Shown here: positions 56,874 to 64,000 of the stretch, in pieces
Position numbering within the stretch: the stretch's first letter is position 1
How the letters are laid out: each line of letters begins with the position of its first letter
Assembly (NCBI RefSeq): GCF_014648075.1
Contig: NZ_BMQK01000024.1
Span: 33,673 to 97,672, forward strand
DNA: 64,000 nt
DNA from: Streptomyces ruber
GTDB taxonomy: Bacteria > Actinomycetota > Actinomycetes > Streptomycetales > Streptomycetaceae
Reading direction: 5' to 3'
The notes under the pieces: generated by a model
Told to the model about the DNA's origin: nothing
The model's input: only the letters and a program-made list of their open reading frames with translations
The model's database searches: none
Program-made: the position numbers and the translations under genes

Positions 56874-57004
56874 GGACTCCCCTTCTTCGCTCGGATGGAT
56901 GCCGGGACGTGTTCCCAGGTGCTGCGGCTGGTAACGGTCCGTTTTCCGCTCACTCCGCGCTCACTCCGCTCATCGCCTGCGGGCGCGGCGGTCACTCGTC
57001 CGTC

Positions 57005-57434
57005 ATGACCGGCACACGGCCACTCGCCCTGATCAGCGGCGCGTCCTACGGCATCGGCCCAGAGCCGGCACGGCAGTTCGCGCTCCACGGTCACGACCTC
57101 GTGGTGAACGCCGAGGACGAGTCGCCGGAGACCGCCGCCCAGGAGCTACGGGAATCGGAAGCGGAGGTCCGCGCCGTGCGCCGACCTCCGGTCCAGCCTG
57201 ATCCGCTCCGACGGTTCGGAGCCGGCCACCCGACATCCGCGTCGACCCGGGCGGGCCCGTCCCGCCACCCGGTGGGGAACGCGAACGGGCCCGGCGGTCA
57301 CGGGAGCGGTTCCCGAGGCGCGATATGCCGGGCCACGTTGCGGAGGCGGTGCGGTGACTCCCCCGGAGCGGAGCGGCGAGCACGCCGATGTGACCGAGGT
57401 GGTGAAGGCGCTCGGCGGTGAGCCCACGGGGTGA
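57005..57434 (+). pseudogene. Short-chain dehydrogenase remnant
   Basis: From ATG 57005 the frame reads TRPLALISGASYGIGPEPARQFALHGHDLVVNAED, the nucleotide-binding start of an SDR (normally TGASSGIGxExA). It continues to about EVRAVR near 57180. There the expected ADLRS continuation moves to another frame (RADLRSSLIRSDG), and the catalytic SxxxYxxxK part is absent. The last in-frame piece (VTEVVKALGGEPTG, stop 57432) does not look like an SDR C-terminus and may be a fragment of something else. Intact SDRs are about 250 residues, so this is a truncated, frameshifted relic. Confidence 0.6.
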
Positions 57435-57520
57435 GTGTTCCCGCTGGACGTTTCGGACCGAGCCCGTGCGCTACCCGTGACCGGCAAGCGTGTGAGCGAA
57501 CAGGCGAAGGAGGAGAGCCG

Positions 57521-57715
57521 GTGTCGAACCCGCAACAGCCCGAGCTGCGGCGCAGTGACAAAGGGGCGGGCACTCCGCAGGACAGCCGATCCCGCAAGGC
57601 CGCACAAGGCGCCCAGGAGGGCGGCGGCCACGCCCATGGCACGGACCGCGGGAACAAGGGCGGAGGCAGGGGAGGCGGTACGCCTCCTGAGCAGCAGCCG
57701 GACCACCCCGCCTGA
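57521..57715 (+). CDS. Small polar protein of unknown function
   Basis: 64 residues from GTG 57521 with an excellent AAGGAGG 7 nt upstream. The sequence is Gly/Gln/Lys-rich and probably disordered (SNPQQPELRRSDKGAG...GTDRGNKGGGRGGG), with no membrane segment or known domain. The strong ribosome site and the next gene 34 bp downstream argue that it is expressed. No function can be assigned. Confidence 0.55.
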   Translation: MSNPQQPELRRSDKGAGTPQDSRSRKAAQGAQEGGGHAHGTDRGNKGGGRGGGTPPEQQPDHPA

Positions 57716-57749
57716 GCCCGCCCCGTAGAACGACGAGCAAGGAGAAGCC

Positions 57750-57932
57750 GTGACCGTTCCCGAGGAGAACCGCCCGAAGACGGCGTCCACCGACGACGTC
57801 ATCGAGACGCCGCGCGAGAGGACGACAGCCGGTCAGGGTGACGGCGCCACCGGACGCACCATGCGGGAGGCGATGGAGGAGGCCGGACTCGGCCCGGACG
57901 ACGTGCGCGACGAGACCCGACGCCATCGGTGA
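57750..57932 (+). CDS. Small charged protein of unknown function
   Basis: 60 residues from GTG 57750 with AAGGAG upstream. Acidic/basic and likely disordered at first (TVPEENRPKTASTDDVIETPRERTT), then a short predicted helix MREAMEEAGLGPDDVRDE. No recognised family. It lies between two other short genes in the same direction, suggesting a small operon. Confidence 0.55.
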   Translation: MTVPEENRPKTASTDDVIETPRERTTAGQGDGATGRTMREAMEEAGLGPDDVRDETRRHR

Positions 57933-58082
57933 GCGAGCCCGCCCCGGCGGATACGCGCAAGCGCGCGAATCATCCGCCGGGGCGGCGCGCCGTTCCGCGC
58001 CCCGGGCCACGACCGGAGGCCGCTCCGCGCTCGTCACCGAGTCGGCCGACCCCACGCGGGACGGTCCCCGTGAGGAGGCCCG

Positions 58083-58577
58083 GTGAACGGCGTCACCCTC
58101 ACCCTGCGGGTTCTCCACCACGGTGAGAAGCACCTGGCCGGACGCCTGACGTCCGTGGCCGAGCGGCACCGCACCGAGCACGAGGTCCACCACGTCGCCC
58201 TGGACCTCGCCGACTGGTCCCGCGCCCACGTCCAGTGCCTGGCCGACACCGCCGACCGCTACGGCCTGGACCTCGGCCCGTCCTCCACCGCGCCGCTCCC
58301 GCACCTGCTGTCCACGCTCAGGGAGAAAGCGTCCGAAGCGGTGGTCCACCGCCCGGAGCCGGGCCTGCTGCTCCTGCGCGATCTGCGAGAGCTCCACCTC
58401 ACGGCCACGGAGAACTCCCTGCACTGGGAGATGCTCGCCCAGGCCGCACAGGCCACCGAGGACGACGGGCTGCTCGAGCTCGCCTCCGCGTGCCACCCCG
58501 AGACCTTGCGGCAGATGCGCTGGACCAACACCATGATCAAGAATCTGGCCCCACAGATCCTGACCAGCCATCTCTGA
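58083..58577 (+). CDS. Uncharacterised four-helix (ferritin-like) protein
   Basis: 164 residues from GTG 58083; the preceding GAGGAGGCCCG provides a ribosome site. The protein is almost entirely helical with well-spaced His and Glu residues (HHGEKHLAGRL, HRTEHEVHHVALDL, ELHLTATENSLHWEMLAQAA, HPETLRQMRW), the pattern of a four-helix metal-binding or ferritin-like fold. No signal peptide. I do not recognise a named family; the fold is an inference from helix periodicity. It is the last of three same-direction genes and converges on the MFS exporter. Confidence 0.65.
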   Translation: MNGVTLTLRVLHHGEKHLAGRLTSVAERHRTEHEVHHVALDLADWSRAHVQCLADTADRYGLDLGPSSTAPLPHLLSTLREKASEAVVHRPEPGLLLLRDLRELHLTATENSLHWEMLAQAAQATEDDGLLELASACHPETLRQMRWTNTMIKNLAPQILTSHL

Positions 58578-58764
58578 CCTGCTGCGTCTGCCCGGGCGGC
58601 GGTTGCGGGTGGCGACCACCACGGTGACCGGGGCGGAGCCGTCCGGCACCGGCGCCGGGAGGTGTGGATCTGTCACTTCGCTTTCTCCTTCACCGGCGGT
58701 CACACGAGCGGGCAGTGCCGACGGCGGGTGGACGAGACAGCGGCCGCCGCCGGAGACGTCCACG

Positions 58765-60807
58765 TCACACCGCGGATGTCGCGGACGTCCGGGAAAGGGT
58801 CTGCTGTTCCTGGTCGTAGAGCTGGACGGCGATGGAGGTCAGTACGCGGTCCAGGTCCACGCGGTCCTCGGCCTCCGGACAGGCGCGGCCCAGGTGCTCG
58901 CTGATCCACTCCTTCCAGGCGGCGCTGATCCGGTCGGCCTCCCGGTCTCCCCGGTCCGTCAGGGTGAGGCGGTCCCCGTCGAGGTGGACGTACCCGGCGC
59001 CGGCGATCCTCTCGAAGAGGGGGCACAGCACGTCGCCGGGCAGGTCGTACCGGCCGGCGATCGCCCGGAGCGAGGCGTGGCCGCCCACGGACGCCCGCCA
59101 GTGCACCTGCCGGATGCCCCAGGCCTCACCGAGCGACAGAGTGCTCCCCGAGGCGGCCAGCACCTCGGGCGCGGCCGTTGCCCGCTCGCGGTGGACCAGG
59201 GCGGCGACCGCCCGCTCCAGCTGCAGGTCGGAGTCGGCGGAGGTGGGGGCGGCGAGGCCGTCCGCGAGGTCGGTGGCGGTGGACTGGAAGGGGTCCCGCA
59301 GGGGGACCTCCTTGAGGAAGAGGGCGACGAGCAGGCCGAGCAGCGCCGCGGGCGCCACCCACTGGAAGACATGGCCGATGGCGTCGGCGTAGGCGTCGAT
59401 CACGGGACGTGCCAGCTCGGCGGGCAGCTTGTGGAGGGTGTGCGGGGCCGACGCGGCGGCGGGGTCCGTCCCCGGCGACCGCTCCAGGGCATCGGCGAGG
59501 TTCGTCTCCAGGCCGCCCGCGAAGAGGGTGCCGAAGACAGCCGCACCGAAGCCCTGGCCGAGGGTGCGGAAGAAGCTGACGCCGGAGGTGGCGGCGCCCA
59601 GGTCGTGGTACGCCACGGTGTTCTGCACGACGATGGTCAGGACCTGCCCGGCGAGGCCGAGTCCCGCACCGAGGATCATGATGTACAGGGATTCGCGCCA
59701 GGTGCTCGTGTCGGCGTCCATGCCGGACATCAGGTACAGGGCGAGCGCCATCACCCCGGTGCCCAGGACCGGGAAGACCTTGTACCGGCCGGTGCGGCTG
59801 ACCAGCGCGCCGCTGACCACGGACATCAGCAGCAGCCCGGCCTCCATGGGCAGGATGCGCAGGCCGGAGCCGATCGCCGACTCACCGTCCACGAACTGCA
59901 GGTAGGTCGGCAGATAGGTGAGGCCGCCCAGCATGGTGAAGCCCACGATGAAGCTGAGGACGGCGCACAGGGTGAAGACGGGGTTGCGGAACAGGTGCAT
60001 CGGGAGCGTGGGCTCCCGGGCGCGCAGCTCGACGGCGACGAACGCCGCGAACGCCGCCAGCGACACCACGAAGAGACCGATGACCGCGGGGGACCCCCAC
60101 GGGAAGGTGACACCGCCCAGACTGACGGCGAGCGTCAGCGCGACCGTCCCGACGGCGGCCAGCACGATGCCCGCGTAGTCGATCACCGGTGTGCGCGTGG
60201 TGCGGATCAGGGGCACGTACCGGACGGTCATCACGATCATCACCAGGGCCACGGGCACGTTGACGTAGAAGGACCAGCGCCAGGACAGGTGGTCGGTGAA
60301 CAGGCCGCCGAGCAGCGGCCCGCCCACGGTCGCGACGCCGAACACCGCGCCGAGGGCGCCCTGGTACTTGCCGCGCCGGCGCAGCGGGATCACATCGGCG
60401 ATCAACGCCATGGCCGTGACCATCAGGCCACCGCCGGCCAGGCCCTGGACCGCGCGGGCGGCGATCAGCATCGGCATGTCGTGGGCGATCCCGGCGAACA
60501 GCGATCCCGCGATGAAGACGACCGTGTTCACCTGGAACAGGGACTTGCGGCCGAACAGGTCACCGAGCCTGCCGACCAGGACGGTCCCCACCGCCTCCGC
60601 CAGCAGGTAGGCGCTGACCACCCAGGACATGTGGCCGGTGCCGCCCAGATCGCCGACGATGCTGGGCAGCGCGGTGGAGACGATCGTCGTGTCCAGGGCC
60701 GCCATCAGCATCCCCAGGACGATCGTCGAGAAGACGATGACGGTCCGGCGACGGCCGAGCTCGGGCGGAGCGGTGTCCGTCGCCGCCTGACTCGTGGTGC
60801 TGCTCAT
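58765..60807 (-). CDS. DHA2-family MFS drug exporter with C-terminal winged-helix-like domain
   Basis: Proton-driven multidrug exporter of the 14-helix EmrB/QacA type, 680 residues from ATG 60807 (MSSTTSQAATDTAPP). The first helix carries LGMLMAALDTTIVSTALPSI. Motif A GRLGDLFGRKSLFQ and the motif C-like region LGAVFGVATVGGPLLGGLFTD are present. After the last helix (about residue 525) comes a soluble tail of about 150 residues resembling a MarR-type winged helix (SLRAIAGRYDLPGDVLCPLFERIAGAGYVHLDGDRLTLTDRG). That tail is not part of the standard transporter and could sense substrate or partner a regulator. It is the nearest dedicated exporter to the peptide cluster, but its operon is separate. 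Confidence 0.88.
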   Translation of the reverse strand: MSSTTSQAATDTAPPELGRRRTVIVFSTIVLGMLMAALDTTIVSTALPSIVGDLGGTGHMSWVVSAYLLAEAVGTVLVGRLGDLFGRKSLFQVNTVVFIAGSLFAGIAHDMPMLIAARAVQGLAGGGLMVTAMALIADVIPLRRRGKYQGALGAVFGVATVGGPLLGGLFTDHLSWRWSFYVNVPVALVMIVMTVRYVPLIRTTRTPVIDYAGIVLAAVGTVALTLAVSLGGVTFPWGSPAVIGLFVVSLAAFAAFVAVELRAREPTLPMHLFRNPVFTLCAVLSFIVGFTMLGGLTYLPTYLQFVDGESAIGSGLRILPMEAGLLLMSVVSGALVSRTGRYKVFPVLGTGVMALALYLMSGMDADTSTWRESLYIMILGAGLGLAGQVLTIVVQNTVAYHDLGAATSGVSFFRTLGQGFGAAVFGTLFAGGLETNLADALERSPGTDPAAASAPHTLHKLPAELARPVIDAYADAIGHVFQWVAPAALLGLLVALFLKEVPLRDPFQSTATDLADGLAAPTSADSDLQLERAVAALVHRERATAAPEVLAASGSTLSLGEAWGIRQVHWRASVGGHASLRAIAGRYDLPGDVLCPLFERIAGAGYVHLDGDRLTLTDRGDREADRISAAWKEWISEHLGRACPEAEDRVDLDRVLTSIAVQLYDQEQQTLSRTSATSAV

Positions 60808-60935
60808 CCGGACCCACTCCTGGGATCGCACGTCGTCGTCGTGGCCGCCGCAACCGTCCGAGCGGGCCGGCGGGCACGACCGTGGTTCGTACTCACCCGT
60901 TCCACCGGCCGCGGGCGCCTAACGAGCCCATACGG

Positions 60936-61376
60936 CTACTCGGTGTCCCGGAACGGTCCGGCCGTACCCGGCACCCGGGCGGAACCGGGACGGGACCCGG
61001 GCGGAACCGGGACGGGACCCGGGCGGGACCGGCCGGCACCCGGGCAGGCGGACGGCCGCGGGGAGCGGGCACCCTCATACGCGGTCGGCGACCCACGGCA
61101 CCCAGTCGCGGGCAGCGGGTCCCGCAGGGGGCCTGCGGTGCCCGCCGTGGCGCCGCCGAGCAGCAGCCGCGCCAGCTCCGCGGGGCGGCAGCGCGCCTGG
61201 GCCACGGGTTCGCCGTCCGCGTCGGCCACCCACGAGCGGGCGGGCCGGTACGTCGGATCGGCGAGGTACAGCGGTTCGAAGCAGGTGCGGGGCAGGTCAT
61301 AGTGGGTGAGCGGATCCAGGACCGTCCCGACGTCCTGGTGCCCGGCCCGGCGCAGCACGACGGTCTCCGTGGTCAT
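60936..61376 (-). pseudogene. Truncated GNAT-type acetyltransferase remnant
   Basis: The first part (TTETVVLRRAGHQDVGTVLDPLTHYDLPRTCFEPLYLADPTYRPARSWVADADGEPVAQARC) looks like the start of a GNAT protein. After about residue 90 it degenerates into Pro/Gly/Arg repeats, and the CoA-binding loop is missing. It starts 6 bp beyond the glycosyltransferase stop, so it was once the third gene of that leftward operon. Confidence 0.5.
60974..61030. repeat. 22-bp tandem repeat
   Basis: Two full copies of a 22-bp unit beginning CCCGGGCGGAACCGGG (60974-60995, 60996-61017) and a partial third, in the frayed 3' part of the acetyltransferase remnant. Confidence 0.75.
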
Positions 61377-61382
61377 CGGCGG

Positions 61383-62561
61383 TCATCGGCCGCCTCCGGA
61401 CACGGGGAGGGCACGGGACGCCGGAGCCCCCCGGGCGAGCGCCGCGCGGTAGACGGCGAGCGTGCGCGCCAGGTGCCGGGCGGGATCGAACTGCGTGGTC
61501 GCACGGGTGCGGGCGGCCGCGGCCAGGCGGGTGCTCAGCGCGCGGTCGTCCAGCAGACGGGCGATGCCGGCGGCGAGTTCTCCGGGGTCGCCGGGGGCCA
61601 CGAGCAGGGCCTCCCTCCCGTGCCGGACCTGGTCGGGGATGCCTCCGACGCGGCTGGCCACGACCGGTGTGCCGCCCGCCATCGCCTCCAGGACGACCAG
61701 GGGCGTCCCCTCGGACAGGGACGGAACGGCCAGGACGTCGAAGCTGGGGATGACGGCCGCCGCGGTGGGCTGCGCCCCGATGAAGATCACCTGGTCGTCC
61801 AGGCGCAGAGCGGCCGCCGTCCCGCCGAGGGCGGCGCGGTCGGGACCGTCGCCGACCACGACGAACCGGATGCGCGGTCGCGTACGGGCCAGGAGTTCCG
61901 CGGCCCGGAGAAGGACGTGGACGCCCTTCTCCCACTGCAGCCGTGCCACCACCCCGACGTACTGGTGCCCGTCGTCGGGACGGTGTCTCAGCGGCGCCAG
62001 GTCCTCGTGTGCGGGCACCGGCAGGGCGTTGGGTATGACGGTGACTCTCCGCCCGGGTACGCCGTCCGCGTGCACGAGACGCTCCCGGATGGCGGAGGAG
62101 ACCGCGATGAACGCGTCGCACCGGCCGTAGGCCCAGCGGCTGAACGCCCGGGCCGCCGGTCCGCGCCAGGTCGCCTCGCTGTGCTCGGTGACCACGTGCG
62201 GCACCTCCACGTGGCGTGCCGCCATGTGGTCCGCCTCCCTGTGGAGGCGCGCCAGCACGGTGGCCGCCGTGCTGGCGTACATGTGGGTGTGCACCAGGTC
62301 CGGACGGAGTTCGTGGAGGAGCTGCCGTACCCGCAGCGCGTACGCCGCGTCGACACGGCGCTTGACCAGATCGGTGCCCAGCGGGCGGACCTCGACCCCC
62401 GCCGCCTCCGCCGCCGCGCACAGGCCCCCGCCGCGCGAGCAGGCGACGGTCACCCGGTGGCCCTCGCCGCACAGCGCGCACGCCAGGCCGAGCAGGGCCC
62501 GCTCGGCGCCCCCGAGGTCCAGCGAGTCGCTGACGAACAGCAGGTGCCCGGGGCCGCTCAT
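61383..62561 (-). CDS. GT4-family glycosyltransferase
   Basis: Retaining GT-B glycosyltransferase, 392 residues, probably cytosolic or membrane-peripheral, transferring a sugar from a nucleotide donor. The N-terminal lobe opens LLFVSDSLDLGGAERALLGLA (acceptor-side GGAE loop). The C-terminal lobe has VGVVARLQWEKGVHVLLRAA, FVVVGDGPDRAAL and the donor-binding EX7E motif SEGTPLVVLEAMAGGTPVVAS. ATG 62561 overlaps the stop of the upstream amidohydrolase-like gene by 4 nt, so the two are translationally coupled. The acceptor is unknown. Proximity to ino1 recalls inositol-linked glycosides, but the protein lacks evidence for MshA-type specificity. Confidence 0.88.
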   Translation of the reverse strand: MSGPGHLLFVSDSLDLGGAERALLGLACALCGEGHRVTVACSRGGGLCAAAEAAGVEVRPLGTDLVKRRVDAAYALRVRQLLHELRPDLVHTHMYASTAATVLARLHREADHMAARHVEVPHVVTEHSEATWRGPAARAFSRWAYGRCDAFIAVSSAIRERLVHADGVPGRRVTVIPNALPVPAHEDLAPLRHRPDDGHQYVGVVARLQWEKGVHVLLRAAELLARTRPRIRFVVVGDGPDRAALGGTAAALRLDDQVIFIGAQPTAAAVIPSFDVLAVPSLSEGTPLVVLEAMAGGTPVVASRVGGIPDQVRHGREALLVAPGDPGELAAGIARLLDDRALSTRLAAAARTRATTQFDPARHLARTLAVYRAALARGAPASRALPVSGGGR

Positions 62562-63406
62562 GACCCGCCCCCGCTCACGGTGCCGTGCTGTGTGAGCGCC
62601 TTGGGAGGGCACAGCGAGGTGTCCGACGGCCGGGGCCGCTGAGGCTCCCGCACGGCGTTGCACCAGTGCTCCCACACGGTGTCGCGGAAGGTCTTCCGCC
62701 GCGGGGCCACGCGCTCCTCGCTGCCCTCCCCGGCCGGATGACCGGCGTTCGACGCCGCCTCGGAGTGCGCCGGTTGCGGCTGCAGGTACTGCTCGCGGTA
62801 CCCGTCCGGGTCCGTCGGCCGGAAGGCGTCCGACCCGTGGATCAGCGCCCCCGGCGACACCGAGTCGACGGCGTGCTGCCAGGTCCGCTGCTGCCCGCCC
62901 CCGCTGGCCCCGAACGGCATGTCGCAGCGCATCCGCCGCTCGGCGGGGGCGTCCCCGTACACGGTCTCCTCCTGCGCGAGCACCGCCACGCACTCGTCGG
63001 CCCACGGCCGTCCCACCTCGGCCGGCCGCACCCTCAGCTCGCGGACGCGGTGCACGCTCCCGAAGAACGGGGGACGGCAGCAGCTGCTCCCGAAGGCGTC
63101 GAGGAAGGCACCGCCGTGGAAGACGACGTACATGCCCAGCTCGGCCAGGTCCCGGTGAAGGGACACCAGGGCGGCGTCGTTCGGGTACCAGCCGGCCGGC
63201 ACCGTCCTCACGCCGTGCAGGCCCAGTTCGTGGTGGCAGCGGCGGGCCTCCTCGCGCATCGGCTTCACGGAGCGTTCCAGAAACCCGTCCGCGAGCGCGG
63301 GCGTCGGGTCCAGGACCGAGAAGCCCAGCAGCCGTTCCGGCTCCGAGCCCGCCAGATGGGTGCGGGCGTCGAGCAACGCCGGACGGTTCCACGTCGGTCC
63401 GGCCAT
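62558..63406 (-). CDS. Amidohydrolase-like TIM-barrel protein
   Basis: 282 residues from ATG 63406 with GGAGGAGG upstream; an in-frame extension to 63517 lacks a ribosome site. Blocks resemble amidohydrolase family 2: VRTVPAGWYPNDAALVSLHRDLAELGMYVVFHGGAF in the first half, and GALIHGSDAFRPTDPDGYREQYLQPQPAH, where the GSD aspartate matches the catalytic position of the family. The usual N-terminal HxH metal pair is not evident, so it may be catalytically reduced or use fewer metals. It is coupled to the glycosyltransferase downstream. Substrate unknown. Confidence 0.65.
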   Translation of the reverse strand: MAGPTWNRPALLDARTHLAGSEPERLLGFSVLDPTPALADGFLERSVKPMREEARRCHHELGLHGVRTVPAGWYPNDAALVSLHRDLAELGMYVVFHGGAFLDAFGSSCCRPPFFGSVHRVRELRVRPAEVGRPWADECVAVLAQEETVYGDAPAERRMRCDMPFGASGGGQQRTWQHAVDSVSPGALIHGSDAFRPTDPDGYREQYLQPQPAHSEAASNAGHPAGEGSEERVAPRRKTFRDTVWEHWCNAVREPQRPRPSDTSLCPPKALTQHGTVSGGGS

Positions 63407-63640
63407 GGGGATCCTCCTCCGCCTTCTTGAGCCGAGTGGCTCATCGGCCTGCCGCCGGGCGGGTCTCTCCGGGCCCGCCACCACTACGGCGAAAGGGTTA
63501 ATCCGGCCATTACGCAATTATCCGGTCGAATGTGCCGTTTCGCATCGGGAGTGGACGGCAGTCACCGCACCGTGCACGGGACCTGCCCCGTCACCGCGAT
63601 CAGCCGGTACCGGCCGGCACGTGAGGGCCGGGGCTGCGCC

Positions 63641-63877
63641 ATGACTGATCCATACGGGTGGAGTGGCGCGAGCGGCGGAAGTGACACACGATCGGATGAC
63701 AGCGGAACTCGCCGGCCGGAACGCGGGCCGGATGCACAGGACGCCTCCGAAGGGCGGGCGCTTCCCGAGGAGGGTGGTTTCCCACCGGTTCCGCGGAGGA
63801 CACCGCCTGGCGAAGAGCCCTTCTCGCAGGAGATCCCGAGAGAGCAGGAGGAACCGCCATGGGTTCGGTTCGCGTAG
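63641..63877 (+). CDS. Possible small Pro/Glu-rich protein
   Basis: A 78-residue frame from ATG 63641 (MTDPYGWSGASGGSDTRSDD ... PPVPRRTPPGEEPFSQ) ends inside the start of ino1. It is polar, without membrane segment or family match, and has only a weak ribosome site. The rest of the 63407-63858 gap shows a less GC-rich patch near 63490-63540 (GGTTAATCCGGCCATTACGC), likely promoter DNA. Confidence 0.3.
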   Translation: MTDPYGWSGASGGSDTRSDDSGTRRPERGPDAQDASEGRALPEEGGFPPVPRRTPPGEEPFSQEIPREQEEPPWVRFA

Positions 63878-64000
63878 CCGTCGTCGGCGTGGGCAACTGC
63901 GCGGCGTCGCTGGTGCAGGGGGTCGAGTACTACAAGGACGCCGACCCGGCGTCCAAGGTGCCCGGCCTCATGCACGTGCAGTTCGGTGACTACCACGTCC
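63859..64000 (+). CDS. ino1: Inositol-1-phosphate synthase, N-terminal part
   Basis: Converts glucose 6-phosphate to myo-inositol 1-phosphate with NAD, feeding inositol lipids and mycothiol. From ATG 63859 (GAGGAGG-like site upstream) the 47 visible codons read MGSVRVAVVGVGNCAASLVQ then GVEYYKDADPASKVPGLMHV. This is the Rossmann GxGNCAASLVQG signature of actinobacterial Ino1. The gene runs off the window end. Confidence 0.93.
   Translation, partial: MGSVRVAVVGVGNCAASLVQGVEYYKDADPASKVPGLMHVQFGDYHV

Noticed and set aside
57929..58126. 65-residue Pro/Arg-rich frame overlapping the stop of the 60-residue gene
   Set aside because: No family match, low-complexity composition, and it overlaps the start of the next gene; more likely spacer DNA.

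Overview
This window is actinobacterial, almost certainly Streptomyces. The DNA is very GC-rich with GC-biased third codon positions, GTG/TTG starts and GGAGG-type ribosome sites are common, and there are actinobacterial markers (monomeric isocitrate dehydrogenase, a cysteine-free L32 under Zur, an inositol-1-phosphate synthase, TTA codons confined to a few genes). I saw no tRNA, rRNA, CRISPR array or complete insertion sequence.

Layout. (1) 1-5667: core genes. These are a partial monomeric NADP-isocitrate dehydrogenase, an MscS-type channel, and an ABC exporter behind a MerR-type 19-bp-spacer promoter that appears leaderless. (2) 5684-12339: a zinc-limitation locus. It holds a Zur/Fur regulator, a decayed CobW-type zinc metallochaperone, the zinc-independent L32 paralogue, and an Azt-type zinc importer (ATPase aztA divergent from permease aztB, followed by aztD, aztC and a second aztD). 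Two Zur-box-like dyads fit the two ends of this locus, and one overlaps both divergent aztA/aztB promoters. (3) 13224-55140: a nonribosomal peptide gene cluster. It contains a cytochrome P450, a trans-acting penicillin-binding-protein-type thioesterase (macrocyclase), two giant NRPSs of five modules each, and an MbtH-like protein, closed by a strong hairpin. (4) 55246-58577: a GNAT acetyltransferase, a gene-poor stretch with a MITE-like inverted repeat, a CBS-domain protein, an SDR remnant, two small polar proteins and a four-helix-like protein. (5) 58765-64000: a DHA2-type MFS exporter with a C-terminal winged-helix-like tail, a GNAT remnant, a GT4 glycosyltransferase, an amidohydrolase-like protein, and the start of ino1.

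How the peptide cluster should work. NRPS1 is A-T / C-A-T-E / C-A-T-E / C-A-T-E / C-A-T. NRPS2 is C-A-T-E / C-A-T / C-A-T-E / C-A-T / C-A-T-E. The start without a condensation domain, the terminal epimerase, the absence of any thioesterase on NRPS2 and the adjacent SurE-like PBP-type thioesterase together predict a head-to-tail cyclic decapeptide. From the ten-residue binding-pocket codes read by hand, the order is X - D-Y - D-Val - D-Y - X - D-basic - Thr - D-basic - Val - D-X. X (pocket DALLIGSVVK) and Y (pocket DVF[G/A]VAIVYK) are not assigned. NRPS2 carries a 35-residue insertion with 12 histidines inside one condensation domain, which I consider the most unusual feature of the window. TTA codons occur early in the P450 and twice in the thioesterase, pointing to bldA-dependent control of peptide release.
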